From Verrucomicrobiota bacterium (lineage in GTDB: Bacteria > Verrucomicrobiota > Verrucomicrobiia > Limisphaerales > Pedosphaeraceae): a stretch of DNA of 44,380 nucleotides. The notes beneath the pieces are model-generated. The model was not told the DNA's origin. It saw nothing but the letters and a program-made list of their open reading frames with translations, and ran no database searches. A program made the position numbers and the translations under genes. Where the stretch lies: the NCBI GenBank assembly GCA_021325145.1, contig JAJPHR010000028.1:1-44380 (forward strand), written 5' to 3'. Shown piece after piece: positions 9,032-17,192 of the stretch; the first letter of the stretch is position 1; every line of letters starts with the position of its first letter.

Positions 9032-9040
9032 AATTTTATT

Positions 9041-9304
9041 ATGGATGCAACCACAAAATCTCCCGCCAGCCTGGAAATCCTGCTCGACGTGCAGGTCAAG
9101 CTGACGGTCGAACTCGGTTCCTGCCAGGTGCCCATGCGCGATGTGCTGCAATTCAATCTGGGTTCCGTCATCAAACTCAACCAAGCCGCTCACGCCCCAG
9201 TGGACCTTTACATCAGCCAAAAACGCATCGCCCGCGGTGAAGTCGTCGTCGTCGATGATCGTTATGCCGTGAAAATCACCGAGATCTTCGGAGCCAACTC
9301 GTGA
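9041..9304 (+). CDS. fliN: FliN, flagellar motor switch protein
   Basis: The 87-residue product is the SpoA-domain core of FliN, the lowest C-ring component and docking site for FliH. It reads LLDVQVKLTVELGSCQVPMR, then VLQFNLGSVIKLNQAAHAPV, then a short LYISQKRIARGEVVVVDDRY segment. It lacks the long N-terminal extension seen in some phyla. It follows fliM by 9 bases and overlaps the GTG start of fliO. Confidence 0.95.
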   Translation: MDATTKSPASLEILLDVQVKLTVELGSCQVPMRDVLQFNLGSVIKLNQAAHAPVDLYISQKRIARGEVVVVDDRYAVKITEIFGANS

Positions 9305-9780
9305 ACAGCCGGGCTCCAGACAAAATGTTGCGAAAACTTTCATTCGGCACTTTGTGCTTTCTCTTTCTGGCTGCTTTCGAGGCGTCCGGCCAGCCTGCGG
9401 TCACCAACACGGTTCCGGCATTGGCCGGCGGTTTGCCGGACATGGGTGCCTCCGTTCTCCGGGTCGTCGGCGCATTAATTGTGGTGGTTGGAATTTTCCT
9501 CGGCGGCGTCTGGCTGTTTCGCAATTGGCAGCGATTGGCCGTCCGCAGGGGCGGAGCACCCAGGCTCAACGTGCTCGAAGTCAGGTCCCTGGGACAACGC
9601 CAGGCAATCTACGTTGTGGCGTACCAGCAACAAAGAATGCTTCTCGCTTCCTCGCCAGCGGGCATCGCACTGCTCAGCCACTTGCCTGCCGTCGAGGAAT
9701 CTGAACCCGCCGCGCCCGCGCCCGGCGGCCGCATGAGCTTCGCCGACGCCTTCCAACAAGTGCTCAACCGCAAACAATAA
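9301..9780 (+). CDS. fliO: FliO, flagellar export gate assembly protein
   Basis: FliO is an inner-membrane helper for FliP complex assembly. The 159-residue frame begins with GTG at 9301 in a GTGA overlap with the fliN stop; an ATG at 9325 (MLRKLS) is an alternative. It has a signal-like hydrophobic segment at about 10-27 and a transmembrane helix at about 57-76 (VLRVVGALIVVVGIFLGGVW). A small cytoplasmic domain follows (LNVLEVRSLGQRQAIYVVAY), the typical FliO segment. Its stop overlaps the fliP start (TAATG). Confidence 0.88.
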   Translation: MNSRAPDKMLRKLSFGTLCFLFLAAFEASGQPAVTNTVPALAGGLPDMGASVLRVVGALIVVVGIFLGGVWLFRNWQRLAVRRGGAPRLNVLEVRSLGQRQAIYVVAYQQQRMLLASSPAGIALLSHLPAVEESEPAAPAPGGRMSFADAFQQVLNRKQ

Positions 9781-10586
9781 TGGCGTCATCCGCTTCACAT
9801 CGCTCTGCCCTCAACCGCCGCGGAACTTTCCGGTTTTTTTGGCGCGGACTGCTCGGCGTAGTGCTCTTTCTGGCTCTGGGCGGCGCGCAACTCCACGCTC
9901 AAACCAATTCCGGTTCCCTTAATCTCAACATCGGACTGAATGGCCTGGAAAAACCCGGCGACGTGGACAGCGCGATCAAGGTGCTGGCCGTCATGACGCT
10001 GTTGACGCTGGCGCCGTCCATCATCTTGCTGATGACCTGCTTCACCCGCATTGTCATCGTGCTTTCCTTTGTCCGTTCGGCGCTCTCGGTGCAAGGCACG
10101 CCGTCCAACCAGATCATCATCGGCCTCTCGCTCTTCCTGACCTTCTTCATCATGAGTCCGGTCTGGCAAAGAATGGATCACGAGGCGCTCACGCCTTATC
10201 GCGCCGGAGCCATCACCGGCCAGGAAGCTTTGGACCGCGCCGCAGTCCCCATTCGTGGGTTCATGCTCAAGCAAACCCGTCCCAAGGACGTGGAGTTGTT
10301 CGTGGCCATGGCGAAAATCGCCCCCACGCCGGCCGACCAGTTGCCGCTGAGCATCGTCATCCCAAGCTTCATCATCAGCGAACTGCGCACCGCTTTTCAA
10401 ATGGGTTTCCTGCTCTTCATGCCGTTCATTCTCATCGACCTGATCGTGGCCACGGTGTTGATGAGCATGGGCATGATGATGATGCCGCCCATGACGATTT
10501 CCCTTCCTTTGAAGATACTGCTTTTTGTCCTTGTCGACGGCTGGCACTTGATTGTCAGTTCCATCGTGAAAAGTTTCGGAACGTGA
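9780..10586 (+). CDS. fliP: FliP, export gate protein
   Basis: FliP is a core subunit of the FliPQR export channel. The 268-residue product has a cleavable signal segment (about 18-40, ending near AQLHAQTNSG) and four hydrophobic segments. Family motifs are LAVMTLLTLAPSIILLMTCF, TRIVIVLSFVRSALSVQGTP and LPLSIVIPSFIISELRTAFQ. Length and order match the family. fliQ follows 6 bases later. Confidence 0.97.
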   Translation: MASSASHRSALNRRGTFRFFWRGLLGVVLFLALGGAQLHAQTNSGSLNLNIGLNGLEKPGDVDSAIKVLAVMTLLTLAPSIILLMTCFTRIVIVLSFVRSALSVQGTPSNQIIIGLSLFLTFFIMSPVWQRMDHEALTPYRAGAITGQEALDRAAVPIRGFMLKQTRPKDVELFVAMAKIAPTPADQLPLSIVIPSFIISELRTAFQMGFLLFMPFILIDLIVATVLMSMGMMMMPPMTISLPLKILLFVLVDGWHLIVSSIVKSFGT

Positions 10587-10592
10587 TTTGAT

Positions 10593-10862
10593 ATGAACCC
10601 TGAGTTTGCCGCAGAATTGCTCAAGACGCTCATGTATCAGGCGGTCACCCTGGCCGCGCCGATTCTTATGACCGCGATGGTGATCGGCCTCGCGATCAGC
10701 CTGTTTCAATCCGTCACTTCCATCCAGGAACAGACCTTGACCTTCGTCCCCAAGGCGCTCGCCATCGTCGGCATGCTGATTCTCATTCTGCCGTGGATGC
10801 TCCGCAGCATGATCGAATTCGCCACCGCGGTGATCCAGAAAATGCCCGAAATGATCCAGTGA
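10593..10862 (+). CDS. fliQ: FliQ, export gate protein
   Basis: The 89-residue protein is two transmembrane helices joined by a conserved loop (about residues 38-60: SLFQSVTSIQEQTLTFVPKA). This is the FliQ signature; FliQ packs around FliP/FliR in the export gate. The length is exactly that of the family. About 110 bases separate it from the preferred fliR start, unlike the tight junctions before it, but no separate promoter is obvious there. Confidence 0.97.
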   Translation: MNPEFAAELLKTLMYQAVTLAAPILMTAMVIGLAISLFQSVTSIQEQTLTFVPKALAIVGMLILILPWMLRSMIEFATAVIQKMPEMIQ

Positions 10863-10975
10863 ACAGGGCAGGGGACCGATGATGATGTTGCGGCTATGGA
10901 ACCCATTCACCAACGCATTCGCATCCCCCTGATGGTGGCGGGAAGATGCGTTCTTCAGGACTTGGAGAAGAGCCC

Positions 10976-11734
10976 ATGCCCGATCTAAACAACTGGATGA
11001 TGGCCTTTCTTCGGGTAAGCGCCATGCTGGCGGTCTTCCCCGTCTTCTCGGCCAGGAATTTCCCGGTTCAACTGCGCCTGGCCCTGGGCGTCCTCATGGC
11101 GGCCCTGGTCGGTCCCACTTTGCCGGCCAGCACGCCGCCGGCTGACTTTTGGGGCCTTGTCGGCTTGATGTCCATTGAGGTCGGCGCGGGACTGATGTTC
11201 GGCTTTGCCAGTTGGATGATTTTCTTTGCCCTCGACATGGCGGGTGGAATCATCGGAACCGAAATCGGTTTGTCGCTCCCTCCGAGCATGAACCCGATGA
11301 ACGAAACGCAGGTCACCGCCCCGGGCGCCATTCTCTATTACCTCGCCGCCATGATCTGGCTGAGCCTGGATATGCACCACTGGATGCTAATCGGGTTTCA
11401 AAAGACCTACACCTACCTCCCCGTTGGCGGGGCGCATCTGTCGGAGGCCCTGGCGGCCGATTTCATCGGCCGTACCAGCCAGACCTTCCTGATTGCGTTG
11501 CAACTGGCCGCGCCCATCATGGCGGTTTCATTCATAATCTCGCTGGTTTTTGCCGTGCTCGGGCGCGCGGTGCCCCAGATGAATGTTTTTACCGAGAGCT
11601 TCACCATCCGTACGTTGGTGGGCCTGAGCGTGTTCGGCTTGACCATGCAACTCATGTCCCAGCACATCATCAACTACCTCCACCACCTGCCTGACGACCT
11701 GCTCCGCGTGGCCCGGTTGCTGGGAGCGCGCTAA
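10976..11734 (+). CDS. fliR: FliR, export gate protein
   Basis: FliR is the single-copy subunit that closes the FliPQR channel. I prefer the ATG at 10976 (MPDLNNWM), which has a GGAGAAG ribosome site at 10964-10970; an in-frame ATG at 10946 would add ten residues. The product of about 252 residues is a multi-pass membrane protein with MAFLRVSAMLAVFPVFSARN at the N-terminus, the EIGLSLPPSMNPMNETQV region and FAVLGRAVPQMNVFTESFTI near the C-terminus, all FliR-like. It ends the first gene block; a 1-kb gap follows. Confidence 0.95.
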   Translation: MPDLNNWMMAFLRVSAMLAVFPVFSARNFPVQLRLALGVLMAALVGPTLPASTPPADFWGLVGLMSIEVGAGLMFGFASWMIFFALDMAGGIIGTEIGLSLPPSMNPMNETQVTAPGAILYYLAAMIWLSLDMHHWMLIGFQKTYTYLPVGGAHLSEALAADFIGRTSQTFLIALQLAAPIMAVSFIISLVFAVLGRAVPQMNVFTESFTIRTLVGLSVFGLTMQLMSQHIINYLHHLPDDLLRVARLLGAR

Positions 11735-11826
11735 GTGCCCATCTGGCAAGGGCCTGGGCATTGGGCGAGCCGTTTATCCGGGCCAATCCCAACCGGACGG
11801 GAGTGCCCCCGACCAAAAAAGCAGGC

Positions 11827-11868
11827 TTAATTTACTTTAATTTGGTTTAATTCACCTTAACTCCTTAA
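11827..11868. repeat. AT-rich 10-bp phased TTAA array
   Basis: TTAA recurs at 11827, 11837, 11847 and 11857, exactly every 10 bp, and again at 11865. The surroundings are a GC-rich gap. The units read like variants of tttggtttaa. Phasing at one helical turn suggests intrinsic curvature or a multi-site operator; the function is not known. Confidence 0.6.
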
Positions 11869-11952
11869 GCCTTCCCGCCTGGACATTTTGACACGCGAAG
11901 CCAATTCGGCAAAATTTGCCGCGCTCACCGACTCTGGCCACGGCGGGCGTCC

Positions 11953-11983
11953 GAACAAACTGCTTTGTTCTGGTTTGTTCTGG
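11953..11983. repeat. Short inverted repeat and tandem decamer
   Basis: GAACAAA at 11953-11959 pairs with TTTGTTC at 11964-11970 across a 4-base loop. The decamer TTTGTTCTGG is then directly repeated at 11964-11973 and 11974-11983. It could be an operator-like site or simple-sequence drift; it has no clear terminator U-tract. Confidence 0.45.
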
Positions 11984-12125
11984 TGTGTTTGGTTGCGGTT
12001 CGCACTCTTTCCATGAACTGTTTTGTAGCTCATTGAAGATCAACCATGCCTATTCGGAACGCCCCAACTCGTTTCGGGGGACGGCGTGCAGAGGACTGCC
12101 CGCCCTGCCACCGTGTTGCCGATAG

Positions 12126-12147
12126 GGCGCGCACTCCTGTGCGCGCC
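12126..12147. repeat. Perfect 9-bp GC hairpin
   Basis: GGCGCGCAC at 12126-12134 and GTGCGCGCC at 12139-12147 form a perfect 9-bp stem with a TCCT loop. No T-run follows, so it is not a convincing terminator. It resembles dispersed GC-rich palindromes; whether it is a genomic repeat family needs the whole genome. Confidence 0.55.
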
Positions 12148-12464
12148 GCCCCGGGCCCCAAGCGCATTCATTAATGACGCGTTCCTGGTCCGTGAGTAGG
12201 TCCAACCGAACAGGGAACCACCCTGAACTTGCTTTGATTGTCAAAGAACATCCCGGCCCCAAAAGAGCCGGGCAAAATTCACCTGCCTTGTCGCGCTGAA
12301 GTTCGGCGCAAAGGCAAATCAAGGATTCCCTCCAATCCTTCACTCAACCGGTGAGTTATCGCACTACATGATACAGAATGCAACTGAATATTTGTAGAAA
12401 TGGCAATGCCTCGGTGAAGCGCGGAATCATGGGCGGCGTATCTCGACACTATTCTTGCGGGAAA

Positions 12465-12612
12465 GGTAGGGACGGCGCGCTGTGCCGTCCGCGCCACCGA
12501 GCGCAGCGTCAGGTGGCGCAATCGAATTTGCAAAGCGGGCACGCTTGTTTAATCGTTCCGTTGCCTGACGCTGCGCTCGGCGACGGTGACGGTGCAGCGC
12601 GCCATCCCTACC
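12465..12612. repeat. Long imperfect inverted repeat, REP/MITE-like
   Basis: The left arm 12465-12513 and the right arm 12564-12612 match as reverse complements at 42 of 49 positions by eye, with a spacer of about 50 bases. Both arms begin GGTAGGGA from outside inward and end GAGCGCAGCGTCAGG. Each arm also contains a smaller palindrome (GACGGC...GCCGTC at 12471-12489). Nested palindromes in a non-coding gap are typical of REP/BIME elements or small non-autonomous elements. No target-site duplication is evident. Confidence 0.7.
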
Positions 12613-12704
12613 AAAGACATGCCTGGGGCGCGGCGGCGACCGGCCCATAACCGCTGACACCCAAAACAGCCAGTTCGTTGTCCCAATGGCCGAAAAGTGC
12701 CGGC

Positions 12705-12720
12705 AGGCACGGAATCTGCA
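12705..12720 (+). promoter_or_regulatory. Sigma-54-like -24/-12 promoter before flhB
   Basis: AGGCACGGAATCTGCA has GG and GC separated by exactly 10 bases. It matches the consensus TGGCACG-N4-TTGCW at GGCACG and TGCA. The predicted start is near 12731, only about 3 bases before the flhB ATG at 12734, and no ribosome site precedes that ATG. The element is seen; use by RpoN is inference. Confidence 0.55.
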
Positions 12721-12733
12721 TGCACCCCCTTGA

Positions 12734-13816
12734 ATGAGCGAACACGCTGGCGAAAAGACAGAGCAAGCCACGCCAAAGAAGCTCGAAGAGGCCCACAAAA
12801 AAGGCCAATTCGCGCGCAGTCCGGAGGTGCAGACGGTTTTTGTCCTGATGGGGGCGCTGGCCGCCTTGATGTTCTCCGGCCGCGAAACCTGGCAACTGCT
12901 CGCCAATTCTCAGGCTGCCATGCTGGCGCATTTGCACGACACGCCGGTCAGCCTGAACGCCATGCAGGGCTACGCCATCACCGCGGCCATGGTGCTGGGG
13001 CATTGTCTTTGGCCGATTTTAGCGGCCACGATGCTGGCTGGATTGCTGGCTGGCGGCATCCAGACCCGCTTTCGCACCGCTCCCGAAGCGCTGGCGATCA
13101 ACTGGGGCCGCTTGAATCCCGCCGAGGGGCTTAAGCGGGTGTTCTCGATGCGTTCGGCGGTGCCGACGGGCATCGGCGCCGTGAAGCTCTCGATCATCAT
13201 CGCGCTGACCTATGGCGTGGTGAAAGGCATCCTCACCGACCCCATTTTTCACTCCTCGGTGGATGTGGCAAGAATTGCCGGGTTCATGGCAGAATCTTCC
13301 CTCAAGATCATCCTGCGGGTGGCCATGGCCCTGCTGGTTCTGGCTTCGGCCGATTACGGCTATCAATTTTGGCGCACCAATAAAGACCTGATGATGACCA
13401 AGGAGGAGGTTAAGGAAGAATCCAAAAACAGCGAAGGCAACCCCCAGGTCAAAGCCCAACAACGCCGTAAACGCAAAGCCATAACCAAGCGCAAGATGCT
13501 TGCGGAAGTGCCTAAGGCTGACGTGGTTCTGGTGAATCCCACGCACATTGCCGTCGCCCTCCGCTACGACCGCAAAACGATGCGGGCCCCGAGAATTGTG
13601 GCCAAGGGCACCCGCCTGAACGCCCAGCGAATTCGTGAAATTGCCCAGGAACACCAGATCCCAATCGTCGAAAACAAGCCTCTGGCCCGCCTCATGTTCA
13701 AGTACGGCCGGGTGGGTGGCGAGATTCCTGCTGAACTCTATGCCGCAGTAGCTGAAGTGTTGGCGTGGGTTTACCGCGTCAATGCCTATCGGTACTACCG
13801 CGAACAAAATTCATAA
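12734..13816 (+). CDS. flhB: FlhB, export specificity-switch protein
   Basis: FlhB is the inner-membrane export-gate subunit that switches from hook to filament substrates. The 360-residue product starts with EKTEQATPKKLEEAHKKGQF, the conserved opening. It has four transmembrane segments to about residue 210 and a cytoplasmic domain with the autocleavage motif NPTH at residues 268-271 (VVLVNPTHIAVALRYD). The motif is intact, so self-cleavage is expected. No ribosome site lies before the ATG, consistent with the short leader predicted from the upstream promoter. flhA follows 17 bases later. Confidence 0.97.
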   Translation: MSEHAGEKTEQATPKKLEEAHKKGQFARSPEVQTVFVLMGALAALMFSGRETWQLLANSQAAMLAHLHDTPVSLNAMQGYAITAAMVLGHCLWPILAATMLAGLLAGGIQTRFRTAPEALAINWGRLNPAEGLKRVFSMRSAVPTGIGAVKLSIIIALTYGVVKGILTDPIFHSSVDVARIAGFMAESSLKIILRVAMALLVLASADYGYQFWRTNKDLMMTKEEVKEESKNSEGNPQVKAQQRRKRKAITKRKMLAEVPKADVVLVNPTHIAVALRYDRKTMRAPRIVAKGTRLNAQRIREIAQEHQIPIVENKPLARLMFKYGRVGGEIPAELYAAVAEVLAWVYRVNAYRYYREQNS

Positions 13817-13833
13817 TCGCATAGCGCAAGCAA

Positions 13834-15939
13834 ATGGCACAGGCAAAGCCCGGCAAATCGAATCTCAGTCGCCTTTTCCGCAACGGCGACGTACTGCTCA
13901 TCATGGGGCTGTTCGGCACGATCCTTTTGATGATCCTGCCGATCCGCCCGTTCTTTCTCGACGGCTTCCTTGCGATCAGCATCGCCCTTTCTCTGCTCAT
14001 CCTGCTGGCGATCCTTTACGTTCGCGAACCGGCGGAGTTCACCGGCTTTCCAACCTTGCTGCTGTTCATCACGCTCTTTCGCCTGGCTTTGAACATAGCT
14101 TCGACCCGGCTCATTTTGCTCGATGGCTACGCCGGGCACATCATTGAAGCATTCGGAAACTTCGTCGTCCGCGGCAACTACGTGGTCGGCCTGGTGATCT
14201 TCCTTATCCTGGTCCTCATCAATTTCATCGTCATCACGAAGGGCGCCGGCCGCATCGCGGAAGTGGCCGCTCGCTTCACCCTGGACGCCATGCCGGGCAA
14301 GCAAATGGCCATCGATGCGGAACTCAACGCCGGCATCATCAACGAAACCGAAGCGCGCAACCGCCGCCGCAAGGTCGAGCAGGAAGCCGATTTCTATGGC
14401 GCAATGGACGGGGCGAGTAAATTTGTTCGCGGCGATGCCGTGGCTGCCATTCTGATCACGCTGATCAATGTCCTGGGCGGCTTCGCCATTGGCATCATGC
14501 AAAAGGGCATGACCGTGACCGAGGCGCTGCAACGATTCACGCTGCTTTCCATTGGCGACGGCCTGGTGTCGCAGATTCCCGCGCTCATCACCTCGACCGC
14601 CGCCGGCATCCTGGTCACCCGCGCCGCCGCCAAGGAGGAACTTGGCAATGAATTGACCCGGCAACTGCTTGCCTATCCCAAAGTGCTGGTGATGCTCACG
14701 GTGATGTTGATTATTTTCGGGTTGATCCCGGGCCTGCCCATGATTCCGTTCATGTCGCTCGCCTGCATTACCGGTTTTCTTGCCTATAACCTGGCCGGCC
14801 AGGGACCTCTCGTTAAGAACGCCGCGCAAGAAACCGCCGCAGCCGGAGCTGCCGCGGATCAAAAGGACGTGAAGGCCGGCGCCGGCGCCGCGGGTGAAAA
14901 ATTGGAAACCTTGCTTAACATCGATGCCTTGCAAATCGAATTGGGCTACGGCCTCGTCGGCCTCGCTGACGCCCGCAAAGGCGGCGACCTTCTCGATCGG
15001 GTTACCGGCGTCCGCAAAACCTTCGCCCAGGAAATGGGGATCATCATTCCTCCGATCCGCCTGCGCGACAATCTGCAATTGGAGGCCAACCAATATCGCT
15101 TCCTCTTGAAGGGAAATCCCATAGCGCAGGGCGAATTAATGCCGGGCCATTGGCTCGCCATGAATGCTTCCAACAGCCGGACGGTGCTCAAGGGCATGCC
15201 CACCACGGAGCCGGTGTTCAAACTGCCGGCCACCTGGATCACCGATGTCGAACGGAAGAATGCGGAAATCAGCGGGTACACGGTCGTGGATGCGGCGTCC
15301 GTTCTCGTCACCCATCTTTCGGAAACGGTCAAACGGAGTTGCCATGAGATCCTTAGCCGCCAGGATGTGCAGATTCTGTTGGATAATCTCAAGCAAACGC
15401 ATCCGACCGTGGTTACTGAGTTGATTCCGGCCCAGTTGAACGTCGGCCAGGTCCAGCGCGTGTTGCAAAATTTGCTGGCTGAGGGAATTTCGATCCGCAA
15501 TCTCGCGGGCATCCTGGAAAAGGTGAGCGATTACGCCAGCGTCACCAAGAACCCGGATGAACTTTCCGAGCACGCCCGCCGTGCGCTCGGCTCGCAAATC
15601 ATCAAGCCGTATCAAAATGAGAAGGGCGGCCTGCACGCCATTACGCTGGATCCACGGTTGGAACAGCAACTTGCCCAGGGCGTCCGCCAGACCGCCACCG
15701 AAATCAACCTGATGATGGAACCGAAGCTGGCTCGCCACGTGGTTGATACGCTTTCCCAGCGCGTGCAGCAACTGCTCGTCGCCGGGCAACCCCCGGTGGT
15801 GATGTGCGCGCCGCAAATCCGCCTGGCGTTCCGCCGGTTCTTTGAAACCACTTTCGCTGAACTGGCCGTGCTTTCCTACGCGGAAGTGCCTTCGCGCATC
15901 GAAATCCAAAATGCGGGCATGGTCCCTTGTCTTGAATGA
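13834..15939 (+). CDS. flhA: FlhA, export gate protein
   Basis: FlhA is the largest export-gate subunit; its ring of cytoplasmic domains docks substrates and chaperones. The 701-residue product has about eight transmembrane helices in residues 15-320 and the FHIPEP signature (GFPTLLLFITLFRLALNIAS). A cytoplasmic loop with AGRIAEVAARFTLDAMPGKQ follows. After a linker (about 325-350, Ala/Gly-rich) comes the C-terminal domain (about 355-700). Length and motifs are normal. Confidence 0.98.
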   Translation: MAQAKPGKSNLSRLFRNGDVLLIMGLFGTILLMILPIRPFFLDGFLAISIALSLLILLAILYVREPAEFTGFPTLLLFITLFRLALNIASTRLILLDGYAGHIIEAFGNFVVRGNYVVGLVIFLILVLINFIVITKGAGRIAEVAARFTLDAMPGKQMAIDAELNAGIINETEARNRRRKVEQEADFYGAMDGASKFVRGDAVAAILITLINVLGGFAIGIMQKGMTVTEALQRFTLLSIGDGLVSQIPALITSTAAGILVTRAAAKEELGNELTRQLLAYPKVLVMLTVMLIIFGLIPGLPMIPFMSLACITGFLAYNLAGQGPLVKNAAQETAAAGAAADQKDVKAGAGAAGEKLETLLNIDALQIELGYGLVGLADARKGGDLLDRVTGVRKTFAQEMGIIIPPIRLRDNLQLEANQYRFLLKGNPIAQGELMPGHWLAMNASNSRTVLKGMPTTEPVFKLPATWITDVERKNAEISGYTVVDAASVLVTHLSETVKRSCHEILSRQDVQILLDNLKQTHPTVVTELIPAQLNVGQVQRVLQNLLAEGISIRNLAGILEKVSDYASVTKNPDELSEHARRALGSQIIKPYQNEKGGLHAITLDPRLEQQLAQGVRQTATEINLMMEPKLARHVVDTLSQRVQQLLVAGQPPVVMCAPQIRLAFRRFFETTFAELAVLSYAEVPSRIEIQNAGMVPCLE

Positions 15940-15968
15940 GATGAGCCGTTGCCGCCCAGCCTAAACGC

Positions 15969-17114
15969 ATGCAACCCATTCCTTTCATCGCCGCGTCTGC
16001 TGAGGAAGCCGTGGCTCAGATTCGCGCGCGGCTCGGGCCGGACGCCGTGGTTTTGAACGTGCGCCCATTGCCGGCGAATGGGATTGCCCGATTGTGGCAA
16101 AAACCGATGATCGAAGTGCTGGCTCATTTGCCCGAAGCGCCGGCCCCGCAAGCAGCTCCCATCTCCGAAGCCCTGGCGGAATTTCGCCAGCAGTTAAACG
16201 AGATCAAACAGCAAGTCGCCACCCGTCCGCAACACACGGAGCGCCGAGCTCCAGCTCAGCGTGAACCAGGGCAGCCTCTTCACGCGGAGCAGGAGCTCTG
16301 CGCTCCGGCCTTGGCTGACAGCCTGCAGGATGATTTCTCGATTCCTGAAGCGGAGCAGGGGAATGGCAACTGGCGGGTGGGAACCATGCTCCAAAAATCC
16401 GGCCTGCTGCCTTTGCACGTGCAGTCCATCATGGACCGTTTGCGCTCCCAGCACGGAGATGAGGCGCCCGCCGCCTTGAGCGATGAAATCAAGCTCGCGC
16501 GCGCTTTGCTCGCCAAATTGTGGCGCAAGCCTCGTCCCCTCGCACCGCATTCGGTGCATGCTTTGATTGGTCCCGCCGGTTCGGGCAAGACGACGTGCCT
16601 GTGCAAATGGCTGACGCGAGCGGCCCTGGTCGAAGGGTCTTCAGCCCGGGTCTGGCGGCTCGACGGAGCCATGGCGAACACAGCGGAATCCCTGAGCGTT
16701 TATTGCGAAATCCTGGGCCTGCCGAGCGAGCGGTCCTGGCAGCCCGGGCACGCGAACATCTCGGAGGACATCGGCTTTATCGATTTGCCCGGCGTGGATT
16801 GGCGGCAGCCGGTTGCCCTCAAGGAACTTTCCGGCCAGTTGAAACAATACGGCTCACCGCGTCTCCATCTGGTTCTCAACGGTGCTTACGACACTTCCAT
16901 TCTCCTGGCCCAGGTGCGGGCTTTCTCCGCGCTCCCGATTGATGACCTGATCATCACCCACCTCGACGAAGAGTCCCGTTGGGGCAAAGTCTGGAATTTC
17001 GCGTTAGGCACAAATTACTCCCTCCGCCACTTCGGCACTGGGCAAAATATTCCGGGAGACTTCTGCGAGCCCTCGGCAGAAATGGTCCTGGCTCGTCAAT
17101 TCCCCTGTAAATAA
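15969..17114 (+). CDS. flhF: FlhF, SRP-type GTPase for flagellar placement
   Basis: FlhF is a signal-recognition-particle-like GTPase that sets flagellar position and number, often at a pole. The 381-residue product has the FlhF N-terminal segment (FIAASAEEAVAQIRARLGPD) and a variable middle region. Its GTPase domain has P-loop GPAGSGKTT at residues 201-209, a DLPGVDW switch motif and a THLDEESRWG stretch in place of TKLDE. flhG, its usual partner, does not follow; a small membrane protein does. A candidate terminator overlaps its stop codon. Confidence 0.9.
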   Translation: MQPIPFIAASAEEAVAQIRARLGPDAVVLNVRPLPANGIARLWQKPMIEVLAHLPEAPAPQAAPISEALAEFRQQLNEIKQQVATRPQHTERRAPAQREPGQPLHAEQELCAPALADSLQDDFSIPEAEQGNGNWRVGTMLQKSGLLPLHVQSIMDRLRSQHGDEAPAALSDEIKLARALLAKLWRKPRPLAPHSVHALIGPAGSGKTTCLCKWLTRAALVEGSSARVWRLDGAMANTAESLSVYCEILGLPSERSWQPGHANISEDIGFIDLPGVDWRQPVALKELSGQLKQYGSPRLHLVLNGAYDTSILLAQVRAFSALPIDDLIITHLDEESRWGKVWNFALGTNYSLRHFGTGQNIPGDFCEPSAEMVLARQFPCK

Positions 17115-17124
17115 AGGGGTTTTT
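17102..17124 (+). terminator. Candidate intrinsic terminator at the flhF stop
   Basis: CCCCT (17102-17106) pairs with AGGGG (17115-17119), with an 8-base loop containing the flhF TAA, and a TTTTT run follows at once. The stem is only 5 bp, so strength is uncertain. The following sigma-54-like promoter supports a transcript boundary here. Confidence 0.5.
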
Positions 17125-17150
17125 GCACCTTCTTCGACCGGTTCCCGGGC

Positions 17151-17166
17151 TGGCAATGCACCTGCT
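17151..17166 (+). promoter_or_regulatory. Sigma-54-like promoter before the fliA/motAB unit
   Basis: TGGCAATGCACCTGCT has the GG-N10-GC spacing and TGGCA and TGCT matches to the -24/-12 consensus. The predicted start is near 17177, about 16 bases before the ATG at 17193. An AGGAGGT at 17167-17173 would then lie upstream of the transcript, which explains why it is too far (about 20 bases) from the ATG to act as a ribosome site. Confidence 0.5.
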
Positions 17167-17192
17167 AGGAGGTAATTCGACGTTAGTAACAT

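Larger units (their letters stand above)
11735..12733. other. 1-kb non-coding gap between fliR and flhB
   Basis: No open frame in this stretch looks like a protein: frames are short, Arg/Ala-rich and without ribosome sites. It contains a 10-bp phased TTAA array (11827-11868), a GAACAAA/TTTGTTC inverted repeat followed by a tandem TTTGTTCTGG pair (11953-11983), a perfect hairpin (12126-12147), a long REP-like inverted repeat (12465-12612) and a sigma-54-like promoter at its end. It interrupts the otherwise packed export-gate gene order (fliR-flhB), so it may be an insertion scar of repeats or a regulatory region. Confidence 0.8.

Noticed and set aside
9795..10913. A 372-residue minus-strand open frame opposite fliP and fliQ
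   Set aside because: It is His/Asp/Gly-rich shadow sequence opposite strongly conserved membrane proteins, with no recognisable domain.
12050..12650. Several short open frames in the fliR-flhB gap
   Set aside because: They overlap inverted repeats, lack ribosome sites and have compositions expected from palindromic GC-rich DNA.
13795..15093. A 432-residue minus-strand open frame opposite flhA
   Set aside because: It is a codon-bias shadow of flhA in GC-rich DNA, full of Asp, Gln and His runs with no family motif.
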